This document shows positions 38,186-46,451 of a stretch of 64,000 nucleotides of DNA, in pieces. The notes under the pieces were generated by a model, which did no database searches, was not told the origin of the DNA, and saw only the letters and a list, made by a program, of their open reading frames with translations. Positions within the stretch are counted from its first letter, which is position 1. Each line of letters starts with the position of its first letter. The translations under genes and the position numbers were made by a program. The DNA is from Rhodospirillaceae bacterium. GTDB taxonomy: Bacteria > Pseudomonadota > Alphaproteobacteria > UBA8366. The stretch lies in NCBI GenBank assembly GCA_002722095.1, contig PBKG01000002.1, forward strand, positions 203,575-267,574, written 5' to 3'.

Positions 38186-39259
38186 ATGTTGACGATTGGA
38201 TTGATGAGCGGCACGTCGCTCGATGGTATCGATGCGGCGATGATCGAAAGCGACGGCGAGCGAATTGACCGATGCATAGGTGGGATAACAATCCCGTACA
38301 ACGCTGAGTTTCGTGCTCGTCTTGGCGATTGCCTGGGTCAGTCGGAGTTGAGCTCCGAAATTTCTGAGGTCGAGAGGGAGCTGACCGATTTCCATGTCGC
38401 TGCGGTTGCCCAGCTTTTGGATTCAATTGGCGTGAGCTCCAGCGATGTCGGACTGATCGGATTTCACGGTCACACGCTAAGTCATAACCCGGAACGCCGC
38501 TTTACCTGGCAATTGGGCGATGGGGCAAGGCTGGCCAAAGCGTGCGGAATCGATGTGATTGCCGATTTCAGAAGTGCGGATGTTGCTGCTGGGGGCCAGG
38601 GCGCTCCGTTGGCGCCGGCCTATCACCGCGCTTTGGCAGCCGAACTGGAGGCACCAATCGTCATTCTCAACCTCGGCGGCGTGGCAAATGTGACATGGAT
38701 CGGTGTCGACGGCGAAATGATGGCCTTCGATACCGGGCCGGCCAATGCGTTATTGGACGATTGGATGAGCGCGCGAAACGGTGTTTCTTTCGACAAAGAT
38801 GGTGCGTGTGCAGCATCGGGTACTGTAGATCGCGCAATCCTCGATAGGTGGCTCGACAATTCGTTTTTCAAACGCAAGCCGCCAAAATCTCTCGACCGAA
38901 ACAATTTTGACGTAAAAGCGATCGAAACTCTGGCGACGGAAGATGGTGCGGCGACCTTGACCAGTTTCACCGTGGAAAGCATCGGTCTCGCAATCGAGCA
39001 TTTTCCGACACCGCCCGAACGTTGGCTGGTGACCGGCGGTGGCCGTCACAACGCAAACCTCATGGAAGCGTTGGGGGGGCGCATCGGGATGTTGGCAGAG
39101 CCGGTTGAGAATGTCGGTTGGAATGGAGATTTATTGGAGGCGGAAGCATTCGCTTATCTCGCCGTGAGATCGGCGAAAGGATTACCGATTAGTTGGCCGG
39201 GGACAACCGGGGTGGATCGTCCGTTGTCCGGCGGCAAACTATTTACGCAATTGGATTGA
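38186..39259 (+). CDS. anmK: Anhydro-N-acetylmuramic acid kinase
   Basis: Phosphorylates and opens 1,6-anhydro-MurNAc to MurNAc-6-phosphate in peptidoglycan recycling. The 357 residues of the ASKHA fold contain the phosphate loop TIGLMSGTSLDGIDAAMIE at the start, GFHGHTLSHNPERRFTWQLGD, VNLGG-type NLGGVANVTWI, FDTGPANALLDDWM and LVTGGGRHNANLM. The start ATG 38186 is the first residue of the family motif. It precedes the convergent hydrolase gene by 12 bases. Other recycling enzymes are not in the window. Confidence 0.96.
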   Translation: MLTIGLMSGTSLDGIDAAMIESDGERIDRCIGGITIPYNAEFRARLGDCLGQSELSSEISEVERELTDFHVAAVAQLLDSIGVSSSDVGLIGFHGHTLSHNPERRFTWQLGDGARLAKACGIDVIADFRSADVAAGGQGAPLAPAYHRALAAELEAPIVILNLGGVANVTWIGVDGEMMAFDTGPANALLDDWMSARNGVSFDKDGACAASGTVDRAILDRWLDNSFFKRKPPKSLDRNNFDVKAIETLATEDGAATLTSFTVESIGLAIEHFPTPPERWLVTGGGRHNANLMEALGGRIGMLAEPVENVGWNGDLLEAEAFAYLAVRSAKGLPISWPGTTGVDRPLSGGKLFTQLD

Positions 39260-39271
39260 CCGGCGGTCAGC

Positions 39272-39949
39272 TTATTTTTTTCCCGCTTCTTCTTTTTCTT
39301 CTTCCGGGTCGCCGCGGAGGCGTTCGTCCACATAGGACGATACTTCTTTTTCCAATTGTTCGAGCTTATTGGCAAAGAAGTGGTTTGCACCTGGAATGAC
39401 CGAGTGGTCTATCCGTATACCGCGCTGTTGGCGTAGCTTTTCGACGAGTTTTTCGACCGAATCCGACGGCACGATATCGTCTTTGGTACCCGTCACCATT
39501 ATGCCGGATGAAGGGCAGGGGGCGAGGAAGCTGAAATCATACATGTTGGCTGGCGGGGCGACCGAAATGAATCCGGCAATCTCCGGACGGCGCATCAGGA
39601 GTTGCATCCCGATCCAGGCGCCAAACGAGAATCCCGCTATCCAACACTGATTTGCGTTCTCGTTATAGGCCTGCAGCCAATCCAGCGCGGCGGCGGCATC
39701 GGAAAGCTCGCCTTCGCCGCGAGAGAAGGTTCCTTGCGAACGTCCAACACCACGAAAGTTGAATCTGAGACAGGAAAAGCCCCGCCGCACAAACATATAA
39801 TAGAGGGTGTAAATCACCTTGTTGTTCATAGTTCCGCCATGCTGCGGATGCGGGTGCAGAAACAAGGCGATTGGCGCGGTGGCGTTATTGTTATGGTGAT
39901 AGCGGCCTTCAATACGGCCAGCGGGTCCGTTGATAATGACTTCTGGCAT
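39272..39949 (-). CDS. Alpha/beta hydrolase
   Basis: 225-residue cytosolic alpha/beta-hydrolase of the short YsgA/PA2949-like group: LFLHPHPQHGGTMNNKV, RFNFRGVGRSQGTF, nucleophile elbow AGFSFGAWIGMQ (Ser about 112), VTGTKDDIVPSD (Asp) and IPGANHFFANK (His). The C-terminus ends in a charged Glu/Lys run (PEEEKEEAGKK) that is probably disordered. Substrate unknown. A long imperfect palindrome lies just upstream of its start. Confidence 0.85.
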   Translation of the reverse strand: MPEVIINGPAGRIEGRYHHNNNATAPIALFLHPHPQHGGTMNNKVIYTLYYMFVRRGFSCLRFNFRGVGRSQGTFSRGEGELSDAAAALDWLQAYNENANQCWIAGFSFGAWIGMQLLMRRPEIAGFISVAPPANMYDFSFLAPCPSSGIMVTGTKDDIVPSDSVEKLVEKLRQQRGIRIDHSVIPGANHFFANKLEQLEKEVSSYVDERLRGDPEEEKEEAGKK

Positions 39950-39971
39950 GATTTTTTTCTACATCTCCCTG

Positions 39972-40002
39972 TGTTGACGAGAATAATTCATTTTCATCAA
40001 CA
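39972..40002. repeat. 31-bp imperfect palindrome upstream of the hydrolase gene
   Basis: The outer arms TGTTGA and TCAACA are perfect; overall about five of each 15 inner positions do not pair strictly, and on minus-strand RNA most of these are G-U. It lies 23-53 bases ahead of the hydrolase ATG, so it could be a transcription factor operator or a leader hairpin. The rest of the 39950-40192 gap shows no gene. Confidence 0.4.
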
Positions 40003-40192
40003 TGTTACCGTATTTATCGGCCCCGCCAGCCAACTCGGCTAATCTTGACCCGCAGAGTCGGGCATTCTATATCCAACTGGTATGGTGGGTATCAACCGGT
40101 GCTAATTCTTCATTTTGAAGACGTTCATTAGCATGTTTGATCGCCGAAGTGAAAAATAACTCGATCGCACCGAACTGATAGGGCTGGCGCCA

Positions 40193-40942
40193 ATGTTCAA
40201 GATTATTAGCGACGAAATTGACTCAATGATGCAGCGTGACCCTGCGGCACGTTCGCGTGTTGAGGTATTCTTCTGCTATGCGGGCTTTCATGCCATCGTC
40301 CTGCACCGGTTAGCGCACGGTTGTTGGCGGCGCGGATTTCGTCTTGTGGCACGCATGGTCTCCCAATTTGGCCGGATTGCGACGGGTATCGAAATTCATC
40401 CAGGTGTGAAAATTGGAAAACGCCTGTTTATCGATCACGGTATGGGTGTGGTGATCGGCGAGACCGCCGAACTCGGTGACGACGTAACGCTGTATCATGA
40501 TGTCACTTTGGGGGGTGTAGCGCCGTCTGTGGATTCAGATAGCCAACGCAATCAAAAAAGACACCCGACCCTAGGTGACGGGGTAATTGTGGGTTCGGGA
40601 GCGCAAATTCTCGGGCCGATTTCGGTTGGCGCCGCCGCTCGGGTTGGTGCCAACGCGGTGGTGACCAAAGACGTGCCGGAAGCAGTCACCGTGGTCGGTA
40701 TTCCTGCCCAGGTGGTTGAACGCAAAGGTTCTGCGTTGGCAGAGGAATTTTGCCCCTATGGCACTCCGCTTGGAGACCTTCCCGATCCGGTGGCGCGTTC
40801 GCTTGAAGGCCTTATTGATCATGTGACGAATTTGCAGGCTCGTATCGATCAGCTCGAAACGCAGTTGAGCGAAGCCGAAAAAGATGGTGTCGACGGAGAT
40901 TTCGCCGAAGACGATCAAGTTCGGCCGTCGCGCGAAGTCTGA
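40193..40942 (+). CDS. cysE: Serine O-acetyltransferase
   Basis: Makes O-acetylserine from serine and acetyl-CoA, the first step of cysteine synthesis. The 249 residues are an N-terminal helical part ([20 protein letters not shown]), then a left-handed beta-helix of hexapeptide repeats ([53 protein letters not shown]), ending in a longer acidic coiled tail than usual ([19 protein letters not shown]). It precedes iscR by 18 bases, so cysteine supply and Fe-S assembly are probably co-expressed. Confidence 0.95.
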   Translation: MFKIISDEIDSMMQRDPAARSRVEVFFCYAGFHAIVLHRLAHGCWRRGFRLVARMVSQFGRIATGIEIHPGVKIGKRLFIDHGMGVVIGETAELGDDVTLYHDVTLGGVAPSVDSDSQRNQKRHPTLGDGVIVGSGAQILGPISVGAAARVGANAVVTKDVPEAVTVVGIPAQVVERKGSALAEEFCPYGTPLGDLPDPVARSLEGLIDHVTNLQARIDQLETQLSEAEKDGVDGDFAEDDQVRPSREV

Positions 40943-40960
40943 GCAGCTGGTTGCGGCGCG

Positions 40961-41428
40961 ATGCGGTTAGGTACAAAAGGCCGATATGGCGTCATGGCGA
41001 TGGTCGATCTGGCGCGCCACGCTGATAGTCGTCCTGTCTGCATCGCCGAAATCGCGGAGCGCCAGAACATTTCGTCCTCTTATCTGGAGCAGTTATTCGC
41101 GAAACTACGACGGAGCGGCTTGGTCGAAAGTGCGCGTGGCCCGGGCGGCGGCTACAAACTCGCACGGGCTTCGGAAGATATCCTCATCGCGGATATATTT
41201 GCCGCTGTTGGTGAGGTGGTCGAGGCCAATCGTTACGGGCAAGACGCAACAATCGCACATGGAGAGGTCAAAGCACGATGTTTGACCCACGATTTGTGGG
41301 ATGAACTGGGCAACCAAATCTATCTGTTTTTGAATTCGATCAGTCTGAAGGACGTTGTGGAGCGGCGGGTACTGGGGATAAGTGGCCGACTGCATCATCG
41401 CGAAAACTCCCAATTGGTTGCCGAATAG
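40961..41428 (+). CDS. iscR: Rrf2-family regulator, IscR-like
   Basis: Predicted repressor of Fe-S cluster biogenesis genes. The 155 residues have the Rrf2 start MRLGTKGRYGVMAMVDLA, a winged helix with ISSSYLEQLFAKLRRSGLV and GPGGGYKLAR, and the C-terminal CLTHDLWDELG. Of the three Cys that bind the [2Fe-2S] cluster in E. coli IscR, only the last (in ARCLTH, about 107) is present. Rhodobacter sphaeroides IscR is reported to share this reduced set, so this looks like the alphaproteobacterial form. Twelve bases separate it from the first cysteine desulfurase. Confidence 0.9.
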   Translation: MRLGTKGRYGVMAMVDLARHADSRPVCIAEIAERQNISSSYLEQLFAKLRRSGLVESARGPGGGYKLARASEDILIADIFAAVGEVVEANRYGQDATIAHGEVKARCLTHDLWDELGNQIYLFLNSISLKDVVERRVLGISGRLHHRENSQLVAE

Positions 41429-41439
41429 GCGATGCCGGG

Positions 41440-42549
41440 ATGATCTATCTCGATTACAACGCTTCCGCGCCAATTACCAGTGATGCCAAGGACGCGGTTA
41501 CGGCCGCCCTCGATGTCACCGGCAACCCATCGTCGGTGCATGCTGAAGGTCGAAAGGCCCGTTCTATCGTAGAAGATGCGAGACATAAGCTGGCGCGACT
41601 GATCGGTGCTTCGGCGGAAAATATCGTCTTTACCAGCGGGGCAACGGAAGCGAACAATTTGGCTCTGAGGGGCAGCGGGTGCCGGCGTATTTTAGTTTCA
41701 TCGGTGGAACACCCCTCGGTATTGCAATCGTCGAAAGTGGTCGAGACGATCGACGTGGATTGTGCGGGCTGTGTGGTCCCTGAAACTTTGGAGCGTCTTC
41801 TTGCGGAGAATGATGGGCCGGCCCTGGTTTCGGTGATGCTTGCAAACAATGAAACTGGCGTGATTCAGCCGGTTAGGGAACTTGCGTCGATAGCGCATGC
41901 GCATGGCAGCCTTGTTCATTGTGATGCGGTACAGGCGCCTGGGCGTATTCCGGTCGACATGAGGGAACTCGGCGTGGATATGATGACACTGTCTGCGCAC
42001 AAAATTGGTGGACCGAAAGGCGTCGGGGCGCTTGTTTTGGCTCCGGGTATCGATGTCGAAGGTATCATTACAGGTGGCGGCCAGGAGCGGGGCAGGCGAG
42101 GTGGCACGGAAAATATCTCTGCCATAGCCGGCTTTGGTGCCGCTGCGGTATGTGCGGATACGGCGCTCGGCAACATCGAAAAAGTCCGTGCTCGACGGGA
42201 TAAAATGGAGCGCGAGTTGGTGTCCCGGGTTCCCGAGGCGATAATTCACGGCGCGAAGGCCAGTCGCCTTGCCAACACGAGTTCCGTCGGCGTTGAGGGG
42301 GCGTTGGCGGAGACACAGGTGATCGCACTCGACCTTGCGGGATTTGCGATCAGCGCGGGCTCGGCCTGTTCCTCGGGCAAAGTTACGCCAAGTCACGTAT
42401 TGACCGCGATGGGATTGTCCCAAGAGGCAGCTGCTTCAGCAATCCGGGTGAGTATCGGCACCGAGACGACCGAGGACGAAATAGCGCTTTTCATCGATGC
42501 CTGGAGTGCTCATATACGGAGTAGGAAGCAACAGGCGAGCGCGGCCTGA
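41440..42549 (+). CDS. Cysteine desulfurase, NifS/IscS class (first of two)
   Basis: PLP enzyme taking sulfur from cysteine for Fe-S clusters or thiolation. The 369 residues include MIYLDYNASAPI, FTSGATEANNLALRG, MLANNETGVIQPVRELA, the Schiff-base Lys in LSAHKIGGPKGVGAL, GGGQERGRRGGTEN and the catalytic Cys loop SAGSACSSGKVTPSHVL. The Cys-loop length is that of group I (IscS/NifS). It is followed after 13 bases by a second enzyme of the same class, likely from an old duplication. Confidence 0.93.
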   Translation: MIYLDYNASAPITSDAKDAVTAALDVTGNPSSVHAEGRKARSIVEDARHKLARLIGASAENIVFTSGATEANNLALRGSGCRRILVSSVEHPSVLQSSKVVETIDVDCAGCVVPETLERLLAENDGPALVSVMLANNETGVIQPVRELASIAHAHGSLVHCDAVQAPGRIPVDMRELGVDMMTLSAHKIGGPKGVGALVLAPGIDVEGIITGGGQERGRRGGTENISAIAGFGAAAVCADTALGNIEKVRARRDKMERELVSRVPEAIIHGAKASRLANTSSVGVEGALAETQVIALDLAGFAISAGSACSSGKVTPSHVLTAMGLSQEAAASAIRVSIGTETTEDEIALFIDAWSAHIRSRKQQASAA

Positions 42550-42562
42550 GCAGAAGGCAAAA

Positions 42563-43744
42563 ATGATGGATCAACCCATATATCTCGACTATCAGGCGTC
42601 GACCCCACTCGACCCGAAAGTACGTGAGGTCATGTTGCCCTGGATGGGGGATCTGTTTGGCAATCCCCATTCCAGCGACCACGCTCATGGCTGGGCCGCG
42701 GAAGAAGCAGTAGAGACAGCGCGCGCCCAGGTGGCGGCGTTGATCGGTGCGAAGCCACGGGAGATTATTTTTACTTCCGGTGCAACCGAAGCCAACAATC
42801 TGGCCATTAAGGGGGTGGCGCGGGCGCTCAAAACAGACCGCAATCATCTGATTACCTGTGTGACCGAGCACAAATGCGTGCTCGAAAGTTGCGCCCGGCT
42901 CGAAGGTGAAGGATTCCGAGTAACCTATCTTCCGGTTGAGGCGAATGGATTGCTGAATCTCGACCGGCTCGAGGCCGCACTTGACGAGAAAACCGCGCTG
43001 GTTTCGATCATGGCGGTGAATAACGAAATCGGGGTTATCCAACCGCTCGGAGAAATTGCGGCGCTTTGTAAAAAAGTCGGTGCACGCCTCCACACCGATG
43101 CGGCGCAGGGGGTGGCAAAGATTCCCATTGATGTGCAGGCCATGGGAATAGATCTATTGAGCATCAGCGGGCACAAAATTTATGCGCCGATGGGGATTGG
43201 CGCTCTCTATATTCGCCGGAAACCAGCGGTACCGATAGAACCCTTAATCGATGGGGGTGGGCAAGAAAGAGGCCTGAGATCGGGCACAGTACCGGCGCCT
43301 CTTACGATTGGATTCGGTGAAAGCTGCCGGATCGCTGTCGCGGAGATGGCCGAGGAAGCAACGCGTTTGGCCGCGCTCCGCGACAGGTTCATGGCACGGA
43401 TTAACACTGCGCTCGATGATGTTCATCTAAACGGCGATGCGGTCGAACGTATTCCCGGCAATCTCAATCTGTCCTTTGCCGATATCGATGCTCAAGACCT
43501 GATGATGCGCTTGCCCCGTGTGTCTGTCTCGACCGGATCTGCCTGCACCACGGCGACTGTGCAAGCGTCGCACGTGTTGCAGGCGCTTGGGGTCGAAGAA
43601 AGACTGCTTCACAACGCCATTCGGATTGGGATCGGACGTTTTACGACCGATGAGGAAGTTGATATCGCCGCGGATGAAATTGCGCGTGCGGTCAACACGC
43701 TTCGACAATCGGCGCAAGTGTACGAAGGCGTCGGCGGACGGTAA
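42563..43744 (+). CDS. iscS: Cysteine desulfurase IscS-like (second of two)
   Basis: 393 residues: MDQPIYLDYQASTPLDPKV, FTSGATEANNLAIKG, AVNNEIGVIQPLGEIAAL, Schiff-base Lys in ISGHKIYAPMGIGALYIRRK, GGGQERGLRSGTVP and catalytic Cys in STGSACTTATVQASHVL. The ATG at 42563 has AAGG six bases upstream; the frame is open earlier but that would run inside the preceding gene. It is more like housekeeping IscS than its neighbour. In many alphaproteobacteria sufBCD-sufS follows here; in this genome the operon stops and an unrelated outer-membrane gene follows after about 360 bases. Confidence 0.93.
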   Translation: MMDQPIYLDYQASTPLDPKVREVMLPWMGDLFGNPHSSDHAHGWAAEEAVETARAQVAALIGAKPREIIFTSGATEANNLAIKGVARALKTDRNHLITCVTEHKCVLESCARLEGEGFRVTYLPVEANGLLNLDRLEAALDEKTALVSIMAVNNEIGVIQPLGEIAALCKKVGARLHTDAAQGVAKIPIDVQAMGIDLLSISGHKIYAPMGIGALYIRRKPAVPIEPLIDGGGQERGLRSGTVPAPLTIGFGESCRIAVAEMAEEATRLAALRDRFMARINTALDDVHLNGDAVERIPGNLNLSFADIDAQDLMMRLPRVSVSTGSACTTATVQASHVLQALGVEERLLHNAIRIGIGRFTTDEEVDIAADEIARAVNTLRQSAQVYEGVGGR

Positions 43745-44013
43745 AAATAGTCTTCGATTTGACCCACAGATTCCGACTCGGTTGCCAACTCACCATGAAA
43801 GATGCGCATGTCGGGCTGACTGGTAACTCGTCTAATTGGACGTTGAAATTTCAATCGGATGATTGAGGCCTTCAAGATTTTTGCCAGATTTCCCAATAAA
43901 TACAGATATTTAGATTTTCAAAATCGATTTGATTCTCTGTCGCAGTCGAATCTTTTGCGAAGTTTAGGCTCGCGCCAACAACCGACGGTTTGACCGACTT
44001 TCCCACGCGCGCT

Positions 44014-44052
44014 TATATTTTGTGGTGAGAGGAATGGGAACTACAAAATATA
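44014..44052. repeat. Inverted repeat upstream of the AMIN/beta-barrel gene
   Basis: Arms TATATTTTGTGGT (44014-44026) and ACTACAAAATATA (44040-44052) pair at 12 of 13 positions, the other being G-U, around a 13-base loop. It lies 55-93 bases before the ATG at 44107. There is no T-run, so it is an operator or a leader hairpin rather than a terminator. The rest of 43745-44106 shows no gene. Confidence 0.55.
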
Positions 44053-44106
44053 GTGGGTTAGGTGGATTAGCCTGCTGACTTGTGTTTGCATAAAGGTTGG
44101 GAAGTG

Positions 44107-45351
44107 ATGGCGCGCTTCGTACGCAGTGCAATTTTTTGGTTGGTCGGTGGAATTGCCCTTGTGGCTTTGCCGGTTTTGGCAGCGGTCACCACGAATTTTT
44201 CCAGCAATCAAGGCGTAAGCGTCGCCCGGGTCCGCAGTGGCGAACATCCGGGTTTTTCGCGGATTGTCCTAGATGCAACAAATCAAGTAAACTTTAAGTA
44301 TGAGACAAGTCCAGATGGAAGAAATATTGCAGTAGAACTACCAAATATTAGATGGAATACAAAAGAAAGTCATATTTACAAGAAGAGTAAAAATATAGAT
44401 AGAGTAGAATTTGTGCCAGGGCAAAAAGGCGGCGGCACGGTGTTGATTGAGGGCAAAAATCCCATTGGCCTGCGTTGGGTTCGGGGGTTACAGCCACACG
44501 GGAAACGAGGCCATCGCTTGGTTGTGGATGTGGCGCCCAAAGGGGCTACGACATTGCCAACAAAAGGAACTTTCGCAAAGAACGTCATTCGAGACGGCCA
44601 AGGACAGGTGGCGAGTGCACCGCCTTCGGCGTTGCCAAAATCGCGCAAGATGGCTGCAGCGCCGAAATCTGAACGCCAACCTCTGGGGGCGGACACGATG
44701 CCCGAAAAACCTTCCATGGGCGATAAGATGGAAGGAACACGCGCCAAGCCCTATATGGCATTAAGGACTGGCCTCTATCTCGCTAGCGATGGTTCGCTCG
44801 AGTTGGACGACCCTGCGGGGTCTCACGACGTGACCACCGATACCCCGTTTTCGAACGGCCTCTTTAGCGGCGCGATTGGGGTCGATTGGGCTCCGACTGG
44901 CATTCCCCTGCGGAATGAATTCGAAATCAATCTTCGGTTGGAGTCCGAAGGAGATATCAGTTCGACAAATCGAGGAACCGGCGTTGTCCAATCGGGGACG
45001 GCCGAACTCAGCAGCCTCAACTTTATGATCAATACTTATTATGATTTCTCGCTCGGTTCGGGTTTTTCCCCCTATCTTGGGCTAGGCCTCGGCTTTTCAC
45101 GAAACCGGCTCGAGGTCTCTACGAATTTGAACACCTTTAATACCGACGCAACCACCACTTTTGCGTGGGCTATCATGGCGGGCGCCGGTTATCGAATGGC
45201 GCCGAATTGGTTGATTGATTTTGGCTATCGCTTTTTGGATGCCGGCGAGTTACGCAGCAATCTGGGCACCGGTGCAAATGCCGGCAGGCAATTTAACGAC
45301 GGTAATTACCGCAGCCATGATTTCTTGATCGGCATCCGATATGACATTTAA
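44107..45351 (+). CDS. AMIN domain plus outer-membrane beta-barrel protein
   Basis: 414 residues: signal peptide (MARFVRSAIFWLVGG ... VLAA), an AMIN-type domain (about 30-125: SVARVRSGEHPGFSRIVLDA ... HRLVVDVAPKG), a flexible Ala/Pro/Lys linker (about 125-215), and an eight-strand-type barrel (about 215-414: MALRTGLYLASDGSLELDD ... FSPYLGLGLGFSRN ... YRSHDFLIGIRYDI). AMIN binds peptidoglycan or septal partners in AmiC, so this could tie the outer membrane to the wall as OmpA does by other means. The ATG at 44107 precedes a proper signal peptide. Codons in 44275-44410 are abnormally AT-rich. Confidence 0.8.
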   Translation: MARFVRSAIFWLVGGIALVALPVLAAVTTNFSSNQGVSVARVRSGEHPGFSRIVLDATNQVNFKYETSPDGRNIAVELPNIRWNTKESHIYKKSKNIDRVEFVPGQKGGGTVLIEGKNPIGLRWVRGLQPHGKRGHRLVVDVAPKGATTLPTKGTFAKNVIRDGQGQVASAPPSALPKSRKMAAAPKSERQPLGADTMPEKPSMGDKMEGTRAKPYMALRTGLYLASDGSLELDDPAGSHDVTTDTPFSNGLFSGAIGVDWAPTGIPLRNEFEINLRLESEGDISSTNRGTGVVQSGTAELSSLNFMINTYYDFSLGSGFSPYLGLGLGFSRNRLEVSTNLNTFNTDATTTFAWAIMAGAGYRMAPNWLIDFGYRFLDAGELRSNLGTGANAGRQFNDGNYRSHDFLIGIRYDI

Positions 45352-45375
45352 TTTTCGGGTTTCGACCCGGGCGTA

Positions 45376-46050
45376 ATGAACGGCACCAATCGATTCTTCG
45401 ATCGTCTCAAACAGGCTTGTCCCGACGCTTGGGAAGGGTATATCCGGCATCCTTTCGTTTGTGGTCTTGGCAGTGGTGAACTGCCCGAGGCTGCGTTTCG
45501 GCATTATCTCTGCCAGGACTACGTATTTCTGATCCATTTTTCACGAGCCTATGCACTCGCTGCCTATAAAGCGGATACGCTCGATGAGATCCGTCAGGCT
45601 GCCGAGACCGTCAGCGCGCTTGCGGGGCACGAGATGCAACTCCATATCGGTTACTGTAAGAAATGGGGCATCGACGAGGCGGCCCTTGCAGCAACCCCCG
45701 AAGCGCCGGCAAATCTGGCTTACACACGTTTCGTGCTCGAGCGCGGCCAAGCGGGGGATTTGTTGGATTTACAGGTGGCGTTAGCGCCCTGCGTAATCGG
45801 CTATGCTGAAATCGGGAAGTGGTTGGCCAGCGACGCCGCAACCCAACAAAGCGGTAACCCCTATGGCGACTGGATCGAAATGTATGCGGGCACCGAGTAT
45901 CAAGAGGTCGCAGCGGAGTCCATTTCGGCGCTCGATCGTTTGGCGGCTGCACGTGGCGGCGACGCCCGGTTCGAAGCGTTAGCGGATACCTTTCGGATCG
46001 CGACCGAACTTGAAATCGGGTTTTGGCAAATGGGACTGGATGCCGCCTAG
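45376..46050 (+). CDS. tenA: TenA family aminopyrimidine aminohydrolase (thiaminase II)
   Basis: Salvages the pyrimidine part of degraded thiamin. The 224-residue helical protein shows FFDRLKQACPDAWEGYIRHPFV, FRHYLCQDYVFLIHFSRAY, the catalytic Cys in VALAPCVIGYAEIG (about 139), and MYAGTEYQEVAAES near the end. It stands without other thiamin genes and I saw no TPP riboswitch ahead of it. Its end overlaps the convergent small gene by four bases. Confidence 0.92.
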   Translation: MNGTNRFFDRLKQACPDAWEGYIRHPFVCGLGSGELPEAAFRHYLCQDYVFLIHFSRAYALAAYKADTLDEIRQAAETVSALAGHEMQLHIGYCKKWGIDEAALAATPEAPANLAYTRFVLERGQAGDLLDLQVALAPCVIGYAEIGKWLASDAATQQSGNPYGDWIEMYAGTEYQEVAAESISALDRLAAARGGDARFEALADTFRIATELEIGFWQMGLDAA

Positions 46051-46310
46051 GCGAGCACATCGACGATCGACCCACGTTCTGCCACCTGACTTCCGACCAA
46101 CCGGCCGGTCGGATCAAAAGCGACAAAACGAGGAGATGTCGATGTAGTTCCTTCTGAGAGGGCTGCCGAATTTCGCCCGGCATTATCCGATGCAAAATTG
46201 AGCGCATTCGCCTCCGCGGAGACAAATTCGCCCCCGCCCGCAGCCCGCGCAACCGGGGCCACAGAGAAGAAATTCGTGTTGAGAATACTGCCTGTCGAAA
46301 TTTCTACCAT
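46047..46310 (-). CDS. Hypothetical small protein, 87 residues
   Basis: I do not recognise a family. The protein starts MVEISTGSILNTNFFSVAPV, is rich in Ala, Ser and Gly, has no Cys, no signal peptide and no membrane span, and its C-terminal half FVAFDPTGRLVGSQVAERG looks beta-structured. It is kept as real because GGAGAGG lies about nine bases before its ATG and because it fills the gap between tenA and mnmA with a four-base convergent overlap. Ala/Ser-rich starts of this type occur in flagellar accessory proteins, but that is only a loose resemblance. Confidence 0.55.
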   Translation of the reverse strand: MVEISTGSILNTNFFSVAPVARAAGGGEFVSAEANALNFASDNAGRNSAALSEGTTSTSPRFVAFDPTGRLVGSQVAERGSIVDVLA

Positions 46311-46451
46311 CGACAGTACCTCTCCTAACTAACTCCCACATTGAGCTTCGCCGAAAGCACCAAGTTGGTCAAGAATGGAGAATCCCGGCCGACATAGTAC
46401 TTTGAAATTTCTGGTAATTGCCTTTGCGGCTGGAGCGCCTATATTGCGGCC

